DNA of 64,000 nucleotides. It comes from Acidovorax soli. GTDB taxonomy: Bacteria; Pseudomonadota; Gammaproteobacteria; Burkholderiales; Burkholderiaceae_C. A program made the position numbers and the translations under genes. Under the pieces are notes generated by a model. The model saw only the letters and a program-made list of their open reading frames with translations, ran no database searches and was not told the origin of the DNA. Positions 35,804-44,278 of this stretch are shown piece by piece. Each line of letters starts with the position of its first letter. Within the stretch, counting starts at the first letter, position 1. The stretch lies in NCBI RefSeq assembly GCF_014207955.1, contig NZ_JACHLK010000022.1, forward strand, positions 1 to 64,000, in the 5' to 3' direction.

Positions 35804-36193
35804 CTACTGGGCCATGAACTGGATCAGCGCGCGCAGATCGCTCGCCGTGCAGTCGGCGCACAGCCCGCGCGCCGGCATGCCGCCCAGGCCCTGCTCTGCG
35901 TGGCGCACGAGGGTGTCCATGCCCTGCTTCAGGCGCGGCTGCCAGGCGGGCGCAAAACCCGTCAGCGGGGCCTGGGCCGCGGCCTGCGTGTGGCACACCA
36001 TGCACGAGCGCTCGTACTTCTCGGCCAGCGCCGCATCGCGCGGGCGCAACTGGGCGGCGCGGGCCTCGTCCGCGGGGCCCGGAGCGGCAGGCCCCCCGCA
36101 GCCGGCCAGGGCCAGCGCAAAGGCGACGGCCAGCGCACCCCGGCAGGCCGGGAACACAGAAAGCGGGATGCGAAGAAACATGGTTTGGATCAT
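35804..36193 (-). CDS. Cytochrome c5-like lipoprotein
   Basis: This 129-residue protein has a lipoprotein signal (LALAGC, Cys 32) and one c-type heme site, CMVCH (residues 64-68). A second Cys pair, CADC, appears near residue 113 as in cytochrome c5, with methionines nearby as possible sixth ligand (GGMPARG). It is the first gene of the cluster and could accept electrons from the oxidase downstream. A start at 36181 (MFLRIP) is also possible. The gap upstream holds a TetR-type operator. Confidence 0.85.
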   Translation of the reverse strand: MIQTMFLRIPLSVFPACRGALAVAFALALAGCGGPAAPGPADEARAAQLRPRDAALAEKYERSCMVCHTQAAAQAPLTGFAPAWQPRLKQGMDTLVRHAEQGLGGMPARGLCADCTASDLRALIQFMAQ

Positions 36194-36197
36194 TTGA

Positions 36198-36228
36198 AAA
36201 ACAATGATCTCAAAAAAAACATTGTTTT
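36198..36228. promoter_or_regulatory. Operator-like inverted repeat between tetR and the cytochrome gene
   Basis: AAAACAATG (36198-36206) and CATTGTTTT (36220-36228) form a perfect 9-bp inverted repeat with a 13-bp spacer, in an AT-rich patch just 5 bp upstream of the cytochrome start. It is a likely binding site for the divergent TetR. Confidence 0.6.
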
Positions 36229-36334
36229 ATTTCAGGGTTTACACCCCCGTGCCGTTCCCGTTGCTTGCGATTGCCAGCCCAGCCCGCAAGGGATATCCCC
36301 GCGGGGCGAGAGCGCACATTGCACAATCGGCCGC

Positions 36335-37018
36335 ATGACAAGTTCTCCCGACCCCGTGCAGGGCGAGGCCCCTCCCGCTCCGCCGCGTGCGAGCCGCCGC
36401 GACACGGAAATGCAGGCACGCCGGCGCGACCTGCTGGCCGCCGCGCGCAAGCTGCTGCGCAAGGGCGGTGCGCAGGCCGTCACGATGCGCGCCGTGGCCG
36501 AGGTGGTGGGGGTGTCCACCACGGTGGTCTACGCGCTGTTTCCCGACAAGGCGGCCTTGATCGCCCAGGCGGTGGACGACGACCTCAAGCGCTTTTCGCG
36601 CCACCTGCAGCAGGCACTGGCGCAGGCCAGCGACGCGCGCGACGCGCTGCGCAAGGTCGCGCGTGCCTACGCGGCCTTCGGCGTGGCGCACCCGCAGTCC
36701 TACCGGCTGATGTTCATGGAAGCCCGGCCCGCCTCGCCGGTGGAAGACTCATCGATCGAATTCGGCAACCCGAGCGAGGACGCCTATGCCCTGGCGCGCA
36801 CGCTGGCCGACGGCCTGCTGCGCGAGGCGGGCGGCCCGCCGCCCGCACAGGCCGACATCGAAACCACGGCCCAGCTGGTGTGGGAGGCGCTGCACGGCGC
36901 GACCTCGCTGCGCATCACGCTGGGCGACGACCCGTGGTTCGCGCGACTACCGCTGGAGCAGCACATCGACCGCATGGTGGACGTTTTCGCCGCGGGGGTG
37001 CTAAGCCGCAGCCGTTGA
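36335..37018 (+). CDS. TetR-family transcriptional regulator
   Basis: This 227-residue regulator has an N-terminal TetR HTH (RRRDLLAAARKLLRKGGAQAVTMRAVAEVVGVSTTVVYALFPDKAALIAQAV) and a TetR_C_13-like (WHG) effector domain with HPQSYRLMFME and LVWEALHGATSLRI. It is divergent from the cytochrome-oxidase-PLP cluster across a 141-bp gap with a palindrome, and is the likely repressor of that cluster. The effector is unknown. Confidence 0.9.
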   Translation: MTSSPDPVQGEAPPAPPRASRRDTEMQARRRDLLAAARKLLRKGGAQAVTMRAVAEVVGVSTTVVYALFPDKAALIAQAVDDDLKRFSRHLQQALAQASDARDALRKVARAYAAFGVAHPQSYRLMFMEARPASPVEDSSIEFGNPSEDAYALARTLADGLLREAGGPPPAQADIETTAQLVWEALHGATSLRITLGDDPWFARLPLEQHIDRMVDVFAAGVLSRSR

Positions 37019-37044
37019 CGGGAATTTGGGGGGCAGCACCCCCG

Positions 37045-37755
37045 TCAGCCAAGCCCTTGCAGCGTGGCGCGCACGCGCTGCGCCACCCGGTCGAACTCCG
37101 CCGGCCGCTGCTGGAGCCAGGCATGCAGGTGGTGGCCCGCACCCGCCAGGCGCAGCACCTCCACGCTGCGCGCCCTGCGGGCACGGCTGCAGTATTCCTC
37201 TTCCACCTGCCGAGGGATCACTGCATCCTCGGCGCCCAGCACCAGCAGCAGGCGGCCTTCGAAGCGTTCGAGCGCATCGAAAGCGGGTGACGAGGCAAAG
37301 TCGCTCGTCGCGCGGATCACTTGCTGGAACGCGGGCCCGAAGGGCACGTCCAGCGCCGCCGCCTCATAGGCCGCCGGGCAGTACAGCACCAGCGCAGGCG
37401 GGGCCAGGGCCTCGATCAGCGAGCATGCGATGTGCCCGCCCATGCTGGAGGCGATCAGCGACACCGGCCGGCGCATGCCAAGAAAATCCACCACCGCCAG
37501 GGCCTGCTGCGCCCGGTCGCGCAGGCCCGAATCGGCCATGCGGCCCGTGCTCTCGCCCTGCCCTGCAAAGTCGAAGGCCACACTGGCGTGGCCGTGTTCG
37601 GCCAGCCAGTCCAGCAGGGGCTGGTAACCCAGGCGCGACGAAGCGCCGCCGCCATGCAGGGCCAGGGTGCGTGGTGCACTGTGGGACGGGCTGTGGGTGG
37701 TGGTTCCGTGCAGTTGCACGTTGCGAAACGGAAGCTGGAAGTGGGAATGCGCCAT
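37045..37755 (-). CDS. Alpha/beta hydrolase
   Basis: This 236-residue protein has the alpha/beta-hydrolase fold: LALHGGGASSRLGY (oxyanion region), VAFDFAGQGEST, nucleophile elbow IASSMGGHIA, acidic residue in LGAEDAVIP and histidine in LAGAGHHLH. The Ser-Asp-His triad is therefore complete. It resembles small esterases, thioesterases and osmotically regulated hydrolases; the substrate is unknown. It is convergent with the TetR gene. Confidence 0.88.
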   Translation of the reverse strand: MAHSHFQLPFRNVQLHGTTTHSPSHSAPRTLALHGGGASSRLGYQPLLDWLAEHGHASVAFDFAGQGESTGRMADSGLRDRAQQALAVVDFLGMRRPVSLIASSMGGHIACSLIEALAPPALVLYCPAAYEAAALDVPFGPAFQQVIRATSDFASSPAFDALERFEGRLLLVLGAEDAVIPRQVEEEYCSRARRARSVEVLRLAGAGHHLHAWLQQRPAEFDRVAQRVRATLQGLG

Positions 37756-37833
37756 GGCCGCTTTTCGGAGATACGCGGATGATGGCACGCCCCAGCCACT
37801 ACAGTCGGGCAGCCAGCCCACCAGGAGCCCCCA

Positions 37834-38280
37834 ATGATCGCCCGCCGCGCCATCGAGTCCGACAGGGATGCCGTGCTCGCCCTGTACCGCGAACTGCGGC
37901 CGCACGATCCCCCGCTGGCCCCGGATCGGGCTGCAGCACTGTGGAGTAGCGTGCACGACAGCCCCCACTCTCTCATCGCGGTGTGCGAGCACGAAGGCCA
38001 GGTAGCCGCCACCTGCATGCTGGCACTGGTGGCCAATCTCGCCAGCGAGGGCCGCCCCATCGGCTTCATCGAGCATGTGGTCACCGCATCGGCGGCCCGC
38101 CGCCTGGGTCTGGGCGAGGCCTGCCTGGCGTTTGCCACGGACGAGGCCTGGCGGCTTGGCTGCTGCAAGGTGGTGCTGCTGTCAGGCGCCCAGCGCCCGC
38201 AAGCCCATCGCCTCTACGAAAAGCTGGGCTTCAACGGGGATGTGGAGCGGGGCTTTGTCATCAAGCGGCCGGTGGGGTGA
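37834..38280 (+). CDS. GNAT-family N-acetyltransferase
   Basis: This 148-residue protein has the GNAT layout: an N-terminal ARRAIESDRDAVLALYRELRP, the beta4-beta5 splay with IEHVVTASAARRLGLGEACL (the acetyl-CoA loop is a variant of Q/RxxGxG/A) and the end AHRLYEKLGFN. The acceptor substrate cannot be deduced. It is divergent from the hydrolase gene across a 78-bp gap. Confidence 0.88.
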   Translation: MIARRAIESDRDAVLALYRELRPHDPPLAPDRAAALWSSVHDSPHSLIAVCEHEGQVAATCMLALVANLASEGRPIGFIEHVVTASAARRLGLGEACLAFATDEAWRLGCCKVVLLSGAQRPQAHRLYEKLGFNGDVERGFVIKRPVG

Positions 38281-38444
38281 TGCACCGCCGCGTTCCAGGC
38301 ATCCCCGCACCGGGTTAACCCGCACCCGCCTCTGTGAAAGTTTTACCCACCAAAACTTTGAAGCAAGGCTTTGACGGGAGGAATGGCAATCCCTAGATTG
38401 CAGGCAGCCGCACCGTTTCACTCCAAGAAACAAGAAAAGCTGCC

Positions 38445-39296
38445 ATGCCCCCTGCCGCAAAACGCCCCCGATCCGTCGTCACCCGCGACCCGCACGGTGC
38501 CAGCACCTCCTCGGTCGAGCGTGCCATGCGCGTGCTGCGCGTCATGTCCGAAGGCGGCAGCACCCGGCTGACCGACATTGCCACCGCCGCCGGCCTGGAC
38601 AAGGCCACCGCGCTGCGCCTGCTCGATGCCATGGCACGCGACGGTTTCGTGGCGCGCGATGCGCAGAGCAAGCAGTTCTCGCTGGGCCCCGAACTCATGG
38701 TGCTGGGGGCGGCCGCGCTGCGCCGCTTCGACCCACGCCAGCTGGCCCAGCCCAGCCTGCTGCGGCTGACCGGCCTGTTCGAAGACAGCGCCGTGCTCTC
38801 CATCCCCAGCGGCGTGGAGTCGCTGTGCATCGCTGTGGAAGAAGGCACCTACCCCATCCGCGCCAACTACCTGCGCGTGGGCAGCCGCCGGCCGCTGGGG
38901 GCCGGCGCGGGCAGCCTGGCGCTGCTGGCCTTCATGCCCGATGCCGAGCGCGAAGCCGCGCTGGAGATACTGGCCACGCAGCTGCCCGCACGCTACCCGC
39001 GCATCACCATGGCCCTGCTGCACGAGCACATTGCCCAGGCGCGCGAGCGCGGCCACGTGGTGCTGCTCGACGTGGTGGTGGAGCGCATGGGCGGCATTGC
39101 CACGCCGATTTTCGACCCCGACGGCCGGCCCGTGGCCGCCCTGAGCATTGCCGCGCTGAGTGACCGCATCCTCACCCGCGAAGCCGCCCTGGCCCAGGCC
39201 CTGCGCCGCGAAGCCACGGTGTGCCAGGTGCGCTGGGCCGAGGCCCTGCGCCCCACGCCCACCATCGTCCGCCGCACCAAGGCCGCTGCCGCATGA
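38445..39296 (+). CDS. IclR-family transcriptional regulator
   Basis: This 283-residue protein has a winged HTH (SVERAMRVLRVMSEGGSTRLTDIATAAGLDKATALRLLDAMARDGFV) and an IclR effector domain (RRPLGAGAGSLALLAF, GGIATPIFDPDGRPVAALSIAAL). It is the first gene of a tight cluster, and its stop overlaps the start of the thiolase-like gene (ATGA), so it is part of the catabolic operon and probably regulates it and itself. Confidence 0.93.
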   Translation: MPPAAKRPRSVVTRDPHGASTSSVERAMRVLRVMSEGGSTRLTDIATAAGLDKATALRLLDAMARDGFVARDAQSKQFSLGPELMVLGAAALRRFDPRQLAQPSLLRLTGLFEDSAVLSIPSGVESLCIAVEEGTYPIRANYLRVGSRRPLGAGAGSLALLAFMPDAEREAALEILATQLPARYPRITMALLHEHIAQARERGHVVLLDVVVERMGGIATPIFDPDGRPVAALSIAALSDRILTREAALAQALRREATVCQVRWAEALRPTPTIVRRTKAAAA

Positions 39297-40459
39297 CCAA
39301 CACCACCCACCCCGCCACGGCCTATATCCGCGCCGTGGGCAACACGCCCTTTGGCCGGCACGAAGGGCACAGCGCCCTGGATCTGATGGCCCGGGCAGCC
39401 ACCCAGGCGCTCAATGGCGCCCAACTGCGCCGCAGCGACATCGACGGCCTGCTCTGCGGCTACGCCACCACGCTGCCGCACCTGATGCTCTCTACCCTGT
39501 TCAGCGAGCGCTTTGCCCTGCAGCCCCGCTACGCGCACAGCCTGCAGCTGGGCGGGGCCTCGGGCGCAGCCATGCTGGATCTGGCGCGCGAACTGGTGCG
39601 CGCGGGCCGCTGCCGCCATGTGCTGGTAGTGGCCGGCGAGAACCGGCTCAGCGGCCAGTCGCGCGACAGCGCCATCCAGACCCTGGCGCAGGTGGGCGAT
39701 GCGGACTATGAGGTGCCCAACGGTGCCTCGGTGCCCGCCTACTACGGCCTGCTGGCATCGGAATACCTGCACCGCACCGGCACCACGCAGGCCGATCTGG
39801 CCGAGCTGGCCGTGCTCATGCGCAGCAACGCCGCGCGCCACCCCGACGCGCACCTGCGCACCCCCATCACCGTGGCCGAGGTGCTGGCCGCCAAGCCCAT
39901 CGCCGCGCCCCTGGGCCTGCTCGACTGCTGCCCCATATCGGACGGCGCCATGGCTATGGTGGTGTCGACCGAACCGGGCGAACACGCGCGCATCGCCATT
40001 GCCGGCACCGGCCAGGCGCACCGCCACCAGCACCTCACGGCCATGGCCGATGTGATGCAGTGCGGCGCGGGCCAGGCCGCGCAGCAGGCGTTCGCCGAAG
40101 CCGGCCTGGCCCTGGCCGATGTGGACTACCTGGGCATCTACGACTCGTTCACCATCACCCTGGCCATGCTGCTCGAAGAGATCGGCTTCGCCCCGCGCGG
40201 CGGCGCGGCGGCGCGGGTGCGCGCGGGCGACTTCTCTCCCACCGGCGTGCTGCCGCTCAACACGCATGGGGGGCTGCTCTCCTTCGGCCACTGCGGCGTG
40301 GCCGGCGGCATGGCCCATGTGGCCGAAGCCTGGCGCCAGATGGCGGGCCAGGCCGGCACGCGCCAGCTGCCGGCACCGCCGCGCCACGCCTTCGTGCATG
40401 CCGATGGGGGCGTGATGTCGTCCCACGTCAGCCTCATCCTCTCGCGGGAGGCCGCATGA
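39293..40459 (+). CDS. Thiolase-like (SCPx/Ltp-type) acyl-CoA enzyme, possible retro-aldolase
   Basis: This 388-residue protein has a thiolase fold of the lipid-transfer (Ltp/SCPx) subgroup. Where a true thiolase has its nucleophilic Cys, this protein reads QLGGASGAAML, with no Cys. The C-terminal NTHGGLLSFGHCGVAGG contains the conserved His. Proteins of this kind that pair with a DUF35 subunit act as retro-aldolases in steroid side-chain degradation (Ltp2-ChsH2 type). The next gene is exactly such a DUF35 protein, joined by an ATGA overlap. I infer a C-C bond-cleaving step on a CoA thioester; the real substrate is unknown. Confidence 0.82.
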   Translation: MTNTTHPATAYIRAVGNTPFGRHEGHSALDLMARAATQALNGAQLRRSDIDGLLCGYATTLPHLMLSTLFSERFALQPRYAHSLQLGGASGAAMLDLARELVRAGRCRHVLVVAGENRLSGQSRDSAIQTLAQVGDADYEVPNGASVPAYYGLLASEYLHRTGTTQADLAELAVLMRSNAARHPDAHLRTPITVAEVLAAKPIAAPLGLLDCCPISDGAMAMVVSTEPGEHARIAIAGTGQAHRHQHLTAMADVMQCGAGQAAQQAFAEAGLALADVDYLGIYDSFTITLAMLLEEIGFAPRGGAAARVRAGDFSPTGVLPLNTHGGLLSFGHCGVAGGMAHVAEAWRQMAGQAGTRQLPAPPRHAFVHADGGVMSSHVSLILSREAA

Positions 40460-40836
40460 GCGAATCCGTCACCCAACAAGCCCTCGCCGCCCCCTTCACC
40501 GAGGGCCTGGCCCAGGGCCTCATCCGCTACCAGCGCTGCATGGCCTGCGGCACGGCGCTGACCCTGGCGCGCTATGCCTGCCCGCACTGCGGCCATGGCG
40601 TGCTGGCCTGGCACGACGCAGTTGGCACCGGCACGGTGCGTGCCGTGACGGTGGTGGCCCGCGCCCCGTCGGACGAGTTCCGCCCCCTTGCGCCCTACAC
40701 CCTGGTGCTGGTGCAGCTCGACGAAGGCCCGCGCCTCATGGCCCACGCCGCGCCCGGCGTGCGCATCGGCGACGTCGTGTGCGCGGGCTTCTTCACCCAC
40801 AACGGCCGCACCCTGGTGCGCTTTGCCCCGCCCTGA
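40456..40836 (+). CDS. DUF35 OB-fold protein with rubredoxin-like zinc ribbon
   Basis: This 126-residue protein has an N-terminal zinc ribbon with cysteines 28, 31, 42 and 45 (CMACG, CPHCG), then an OB-fold (GTGTVRAVTVVARAPSDEF, PYTLVLVQLDEGPRLMAHA). DUF35 proteins bind acyl-CoA and partner with thiolase-like enzymes. The start overlaps the stop of the thiolase-like gene by 4 bp, consistent with a 1:1 complex. Confidence 0.9.
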   Translation: MSESVTQQALAAPFTEGLAQGLIRYQRCMACGTALTLARYACPHCGHGVLAWHDAVGTGTVRAVTVVARAPSDEFRPLAPYTLVLVQLDEGPRLMAHAAPGVRIGDVVCAGFFTHNGRTLVRFAPP

Positions 40837-40898
40837 ATCACTGACGTTCTCGCTTCCTGTTCTCGCATTGCCAACCAAAACCATCCAGGAGACAAGCA

Positions 40899-41891
40899 AT
40901 GAAAGCACCGAGCACCGCCCGCCGCCGCCACCTCACCGGCCTGCTGGTCCTTGCCCTGCTGGGCAGCGCCCCGGCTGCCTGGGCCCAGGCAACGCCCTAC
41001 CCCGACAAGCCCGTCAAGCTCGTCGTGCCCTACCCGCCGGGCGGCCCCACCGACATCGTGGCCCGCGTGGTGGCGCAGAAGCTGCAGGACGCGCTGGGCC
41101 AGCCCTTTGTGGTCGAGAACCGCCCCGGCGCGGGCGGCAACCCCGGCGCCGAGGCCGTGGCCCGCAGCACGCCCGACGGCTACACCCTGGTGGTGGCCAC
41201 CACCGCGCATGCCATCAACCCCTCGCTGTTCAGCAAGCTCAGCTACCAGCTCATGAAGGACTTCGCGCCTATCTCGCAGCTCACAGCGGGCCCCCTGGTC
41301 ATCGTCGCCCACCCGGCGCTGCCGGCCAACAACGTCAAGGAGCTGATCGCGCTGGCCAAGTCCAAGAGCGGGGGGCTCAACTTCGGCTCCTCGGGCAACG
41401 GCCAGTCCACCCACCTGTCGGCCGAGCTGTTCAGCGCCATGGCCGGTGTGAAGATGGCGCATGTGCCCTACAAGGGCAGCGCCCCCGCGCTCACCGACGT
41501 GATGGCCGGGCAGACCGACCTGATGTTCGACACCATGCTGTCGGCCATGCCGCACGTGAAGGCCGGCAAGCTCAAGGCGCTGGCCGTCACCAGCGCCCAG
41601 CGCTCGCCCGTGGCGCCCGATGTGCCCACCGTCGCCGAAGGCGGCCTGCCCGGCTACGAGGCCATCGCCTGGAACGGCCTTCTCGCCCCCGCCGGCACAC
41701 CCGCGCCCGTGGTCGCCAAGCTCAATGCCGAACTCAAGAAGGTGCTGGAGAGCCCCGACGTGAAGCAGCGCTTCGAGGCCCAGGGCTTCACCCCCATGTG
41801 GAACAGCCCCGCCGACTACCGCGCCTTCATGCAGGCCGAAGTGGACAAATGGGCCAAGGTCGTGAAGACCTCCGGTGCCACCGTCGACTAG
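40899..41891 (+). CDS. Bug-family (TctC-like) periplasmic solute-binding protein
   Basis: This 330-residue protein has a signal peptide ending AAWAQA. The Bug/TctC signature follows: YPDKPVKLVVPYPPGGPTDIVAR, FVVENRPGAGGNPGAEAVAR, PYKGSAPALTDVMAGQTDLMFD. These receptors bind carboxylates or aromatic acids. Most Burkholderiales Bug receptors, like this one, have no TctAB membrane genes beside them. Its place in the catabolic operon suggests that it binds the pathway substrate or signals its presence. Confidence 0.93.
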   Translation: MKAPSTARRRHLTGLLVLALLGSAPAAWAQATPYPDKPVKLVVPYPPGGPTDIVARVVAQKLQDALGQPFVVENRPGAGGNPGAEAVARSTPDGYTLVVATTAHAINPSLFSKLSYQLMKDFAPISQLTAGPLVIVAHPALPANNVKELIALAKSKSGGLNFGSSGNGQSTHLSAELFSAMAGVKMAHVPYKGSAPALTDVMAGQTDLMFDTMLSAMPHVKAGKLKALAVTSAQRSPVAPDVPTVAEGGLPGYEAIAWNGLLAPAGTPAPVVAKLNAELKKVLESPDVKQRFEAQGFTPMWNSPADYRAFMQAEVDKWAKVVKTSGATVD

Positions 41892-41892
41892 T

Positions 41893-42004
41893 TAGCGACT
41901 CAAAAAGCTCTTCTGGCGTCGTTGCTGCGTCTTGTCGTACCGCTGGTACTGCCTGCGACGCAGCGCCTAGCCAGAACCGCTGCGCTGAGCTTTGTGAGCC
42001 GCTC
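41893..42004. repeat. Long imperfect extragenic palindrome
   Basis: The outer arms AGCGACTCAAAAAGCTC (41894-41910) and its counterpart at 41987-42003 pair at about 15 of 17 positions. Inner segments TTCTGGC and GCTGCGTC recur inverted, and the centre GTACC-GCT-GGTAC (41937-41949) is a perfect hairpin. The whole ~110-bp stretch lies in the gap between the Bug gene and the acyl-CoA ligase gene. It resembles dispersed extragenic palindromes of Comamonadaceae and may end or attenuate transcription. Confidence 0.6.
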
Positions 42005-42063
42005 TGAACCAGCGCTGTAAAGACGGGCTCATCCCATTTCGTTCATTCGTCACTCACCACGCC

Positions 42064-44196
42064 ATGTCCCCCTCCCTGCTCTCCTGCGCCCTCAACCCCC
42101 AGTCCGTGGCCATCATCGGCGCGTCCGACAACATCCACAAGATCGGGGGCCGCCCCATCCACTACATGCAGCGCCACGGCTTTGCCGGCCGCATCTACCC
42201 CATCAACCCGCAGCGCGAAACGATCCAGGGCCTGCCAAGCTACGCCAGCCTGGCGGCCCTGCCCGAGGTGCCCGAGCTGGCCCTGGTGGTGGTCGCTGGC
42301 GACACGGCCGCGGCGGCGGTGGAGGATTGCGCGGCCCGCGGCGTGCAGGCCGCCGTGGTCATCGCCTCGGGCTTTGGCGAAACGGGGCCCGAGGGCGCGG
42401 CCGTGCAGCGGCAGATGGTGGCCACGGCGCGTGCGGCCGGCATGCGCCTGTTCGGCCCCAATACGCAGGGCCTGGCCAACTTCGGTACCGGGGCCATTGC
42501 GGGCTTTTCCACCATGTTCATCGAGGTCCCGCCGCAGGACGGCCCCGTGGGCATCGTCAGCCAGAGCGGCGGCATGAGCGCCATGGCCTACGGCCTGCTG
42601 CGCGGGCGCGGCCTGGGCGTGCGCCACGTGCACGCCACCGGCAACGAAGCCGACGTCACCGTGGGCGAGCTGGCCTGGGCCGTGGCCCACGACCCCGATG
42701 TGCGCCTGCTGCTCCTGTACCTGGAGAACATCGCCCAGCCCGAGCTGCTGGCCGCCACCGCCGCCTACGCACGCGAGCGCGACCTGCCCATCATCGCCGT
42801 CAAGGCCGGGCGCACGGCGGGCGGGCAAAAGGCCGCCTCCTCCCACACCGGCTCGCTTGCCAACGAAGACCGCACGGTGGACGCCTTCTTCCGCCACCAC
42901 GGCATCTGGCGCGTGCGCGACCCGCATGCCCAGGCCCTGGCGGCCGAGGCCTACCTCAAGGGCTGGCGCCCCGCCGGGCGGCGCCTGGTGGTCATCAGCA
43001 ACTCCGGCGCCAGCTGCGTCATGGGGGCTGACGCGGCCGACGACGTGGGCCTACCCCTGGCCGCGCTGGCACCCGCCACCCAGGCCGCCGTGGCCGCCAA
43101 ACTGCCCGGCTTTGCCACCACCACCAACCCCATCGACATCACGGCCGCGCTGCTCAGCAACAGCGGCCTGTTCGGCGACGTGCTGCCCGCCGTGGCCCAG
43201 GACCCGGCTGCCGACCTGTTCTTCATCAACATCCCCGTGGCCGGCGCGGGCTACGACGTGGACGCCTTCGCGCGCGACACCGCCGCCTTCGAGGCCGCCA
43301 CCGGCAAACCCGTGGCCGTGGCCGCCTGGCAGGACAGCGTGGCCGCCCCCTTTCGCGCCCAGGGCATCGCCACCTATGCCAACGAAGCCCAGGCCCTGGG
43401 CGTGCTGGCCCAACTGGCCGACCACACCGCGCTGATGCGCAAGCCCCGTGCGCCTGCGCTGCCGCCCGTGAAGGTGGCGCTGCCCGCAGGCCCCGCAGGC
43501 TTCATGAACGAGGTGGACAGCCTGGCCCTGCTGGCACGCCATGGCGTGCCCACCGTGCCGCTGCGGCTGGTGTCCAGCGCACAGCAGGCGCGCGAGGCCT
43601 TCGCCGCCATCGGCGCCCCCGCGGTCGCCAAGGCCTGCTCGCCCGACATCCCGCACAAATCCGAGCACGGCTTGGTGGCCCTGAACCTGCAAAGCGCCGA
43701 CGAGGCCGCAGAGTGCTTCGACCGCTTCTGGCACAAGATGGGCACCCTGGGCGCGGCGCGCGACGGCGTCGTCATCGCCGCCATGCGCCGCGGCCGGCAC
43801 GAGTTCATGGTCGGCGCGCGGCACGACCCTGTCTTCGGCCCCGTGGTGGTGGTGGGCGACGGGGGCAAGAACGTCGAAGCGCTGCAGGATTGTGCCGTGC
43901 TGCTGCCCCCCTTCAGCACGCAGGATGTGCACGATGCCCTGCGCACGCTGCGCATCGCCCCCCTGCTCGCCGGCGTGCGCGGCGACCCGCCGCTGGACGT
44001 AACCGCCCTGGCACATGTGGCCGTGGCCGTGGGCGCGGTGATGGCGGGCGCGAACGGGGCCATCGCCTCGATGGACCTCAACCCGGTGCTGGTGGGTGCG
44101 GTGGGTGAGGGGGCGGTGGTGGTGGATGCGCTGGTGGAGCGGAGCACACACCTCGACGCGGATCACATGCAGCGAGCACACGCACATCCCGCCTGA
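42064..44196 (+). CDS. ADP-forming acetate/acyl-CoA ligase (fused alpha-beta)
   Basis: This 710-residue protein is a fused NDP-forming acyl-CoA synthetase. It has a CoA-binding domain (SVAIIGASDNIHKIGGRPIHYMQRHG), succinyl-CoA-ligase-like domains with the GIVSQSGGMSAMAYG segment and the HTGSLAN loop, and a C-terminal ATP-grasp domain (VAKACSPDIPHKSEHGLVALNL, FGPVVVVGDGG). Such enzymes interconvert acyl-CoA and acid with ADP or ATP. In this operon it could activate the substrate or recover ATP from the acyl-CoA product. It follows the extragenic palindrome. Confidence 0.9.
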   Translation: MSPSLLSCALNPQSVAIIGASDNIHKIGGRPIHYMQRHGFAGRIYPINPQRETIQGLPSYASLAALPEVPELALVVVAGDTAAAAVEDCAARGVQAAVVIASGFGETGPEGAAVQRQMVATARAAGMRLFGPNTQGLANFGTGAIAGFSTMFIEVPPQDGPVGIVSQSGGMSAMAYGLLRGRGLGVRHVHATGNEADVTVGELAWAVAHDPDVRLLLLYLENIAQPELLAATAAYARERDLPIIAVKAGRTAGGQKAASSHTGSLANEDRTVDAFFRHHGIWRVRDPHAQALAAEAYLKGWRPAGRRLVVISNSGASCVMGADAADDVGLPLAALAPATQAAVAAKLPGFATTTNPIDITAALLSNSGLFGDVLPAVAQDPAADLFFINIPVAGAGYDVDAFARDTAAFEAATGKPVAVAAWQDSVAAPFRAQGIATYANEAQALGVLAQLADHTALMRKPRAPALPPVKVALPAGPAGFMNEVDSLALLARHGVPTVPLRLVSSAQQAREAFAAIGAPAVAKACSPDIPHKSEHGLVALNLQSADEAAECFDRFWHKMGTLGAARDGVVIAAMRRGRHEFMVGARHDPVFGPVVVVGDGGKNVEALQDCAVLLPPFSTQDVHDALRTLRIAPLLAGVRGDPPLDVTALAHVAVAVGAVMAGANGAIASMDLNPVLVGAVGEGAVVVDALVERSTHLDADHMQRAHAHPA

Positions 44197-44278
44197 CCGG
44201 GGCAGGCAAGACCTGCCTTACAGGCGCGCACTGGTAGCATGGCTGAGTCTTTCCACTTGCAGACTCTGGAACTTCGCA

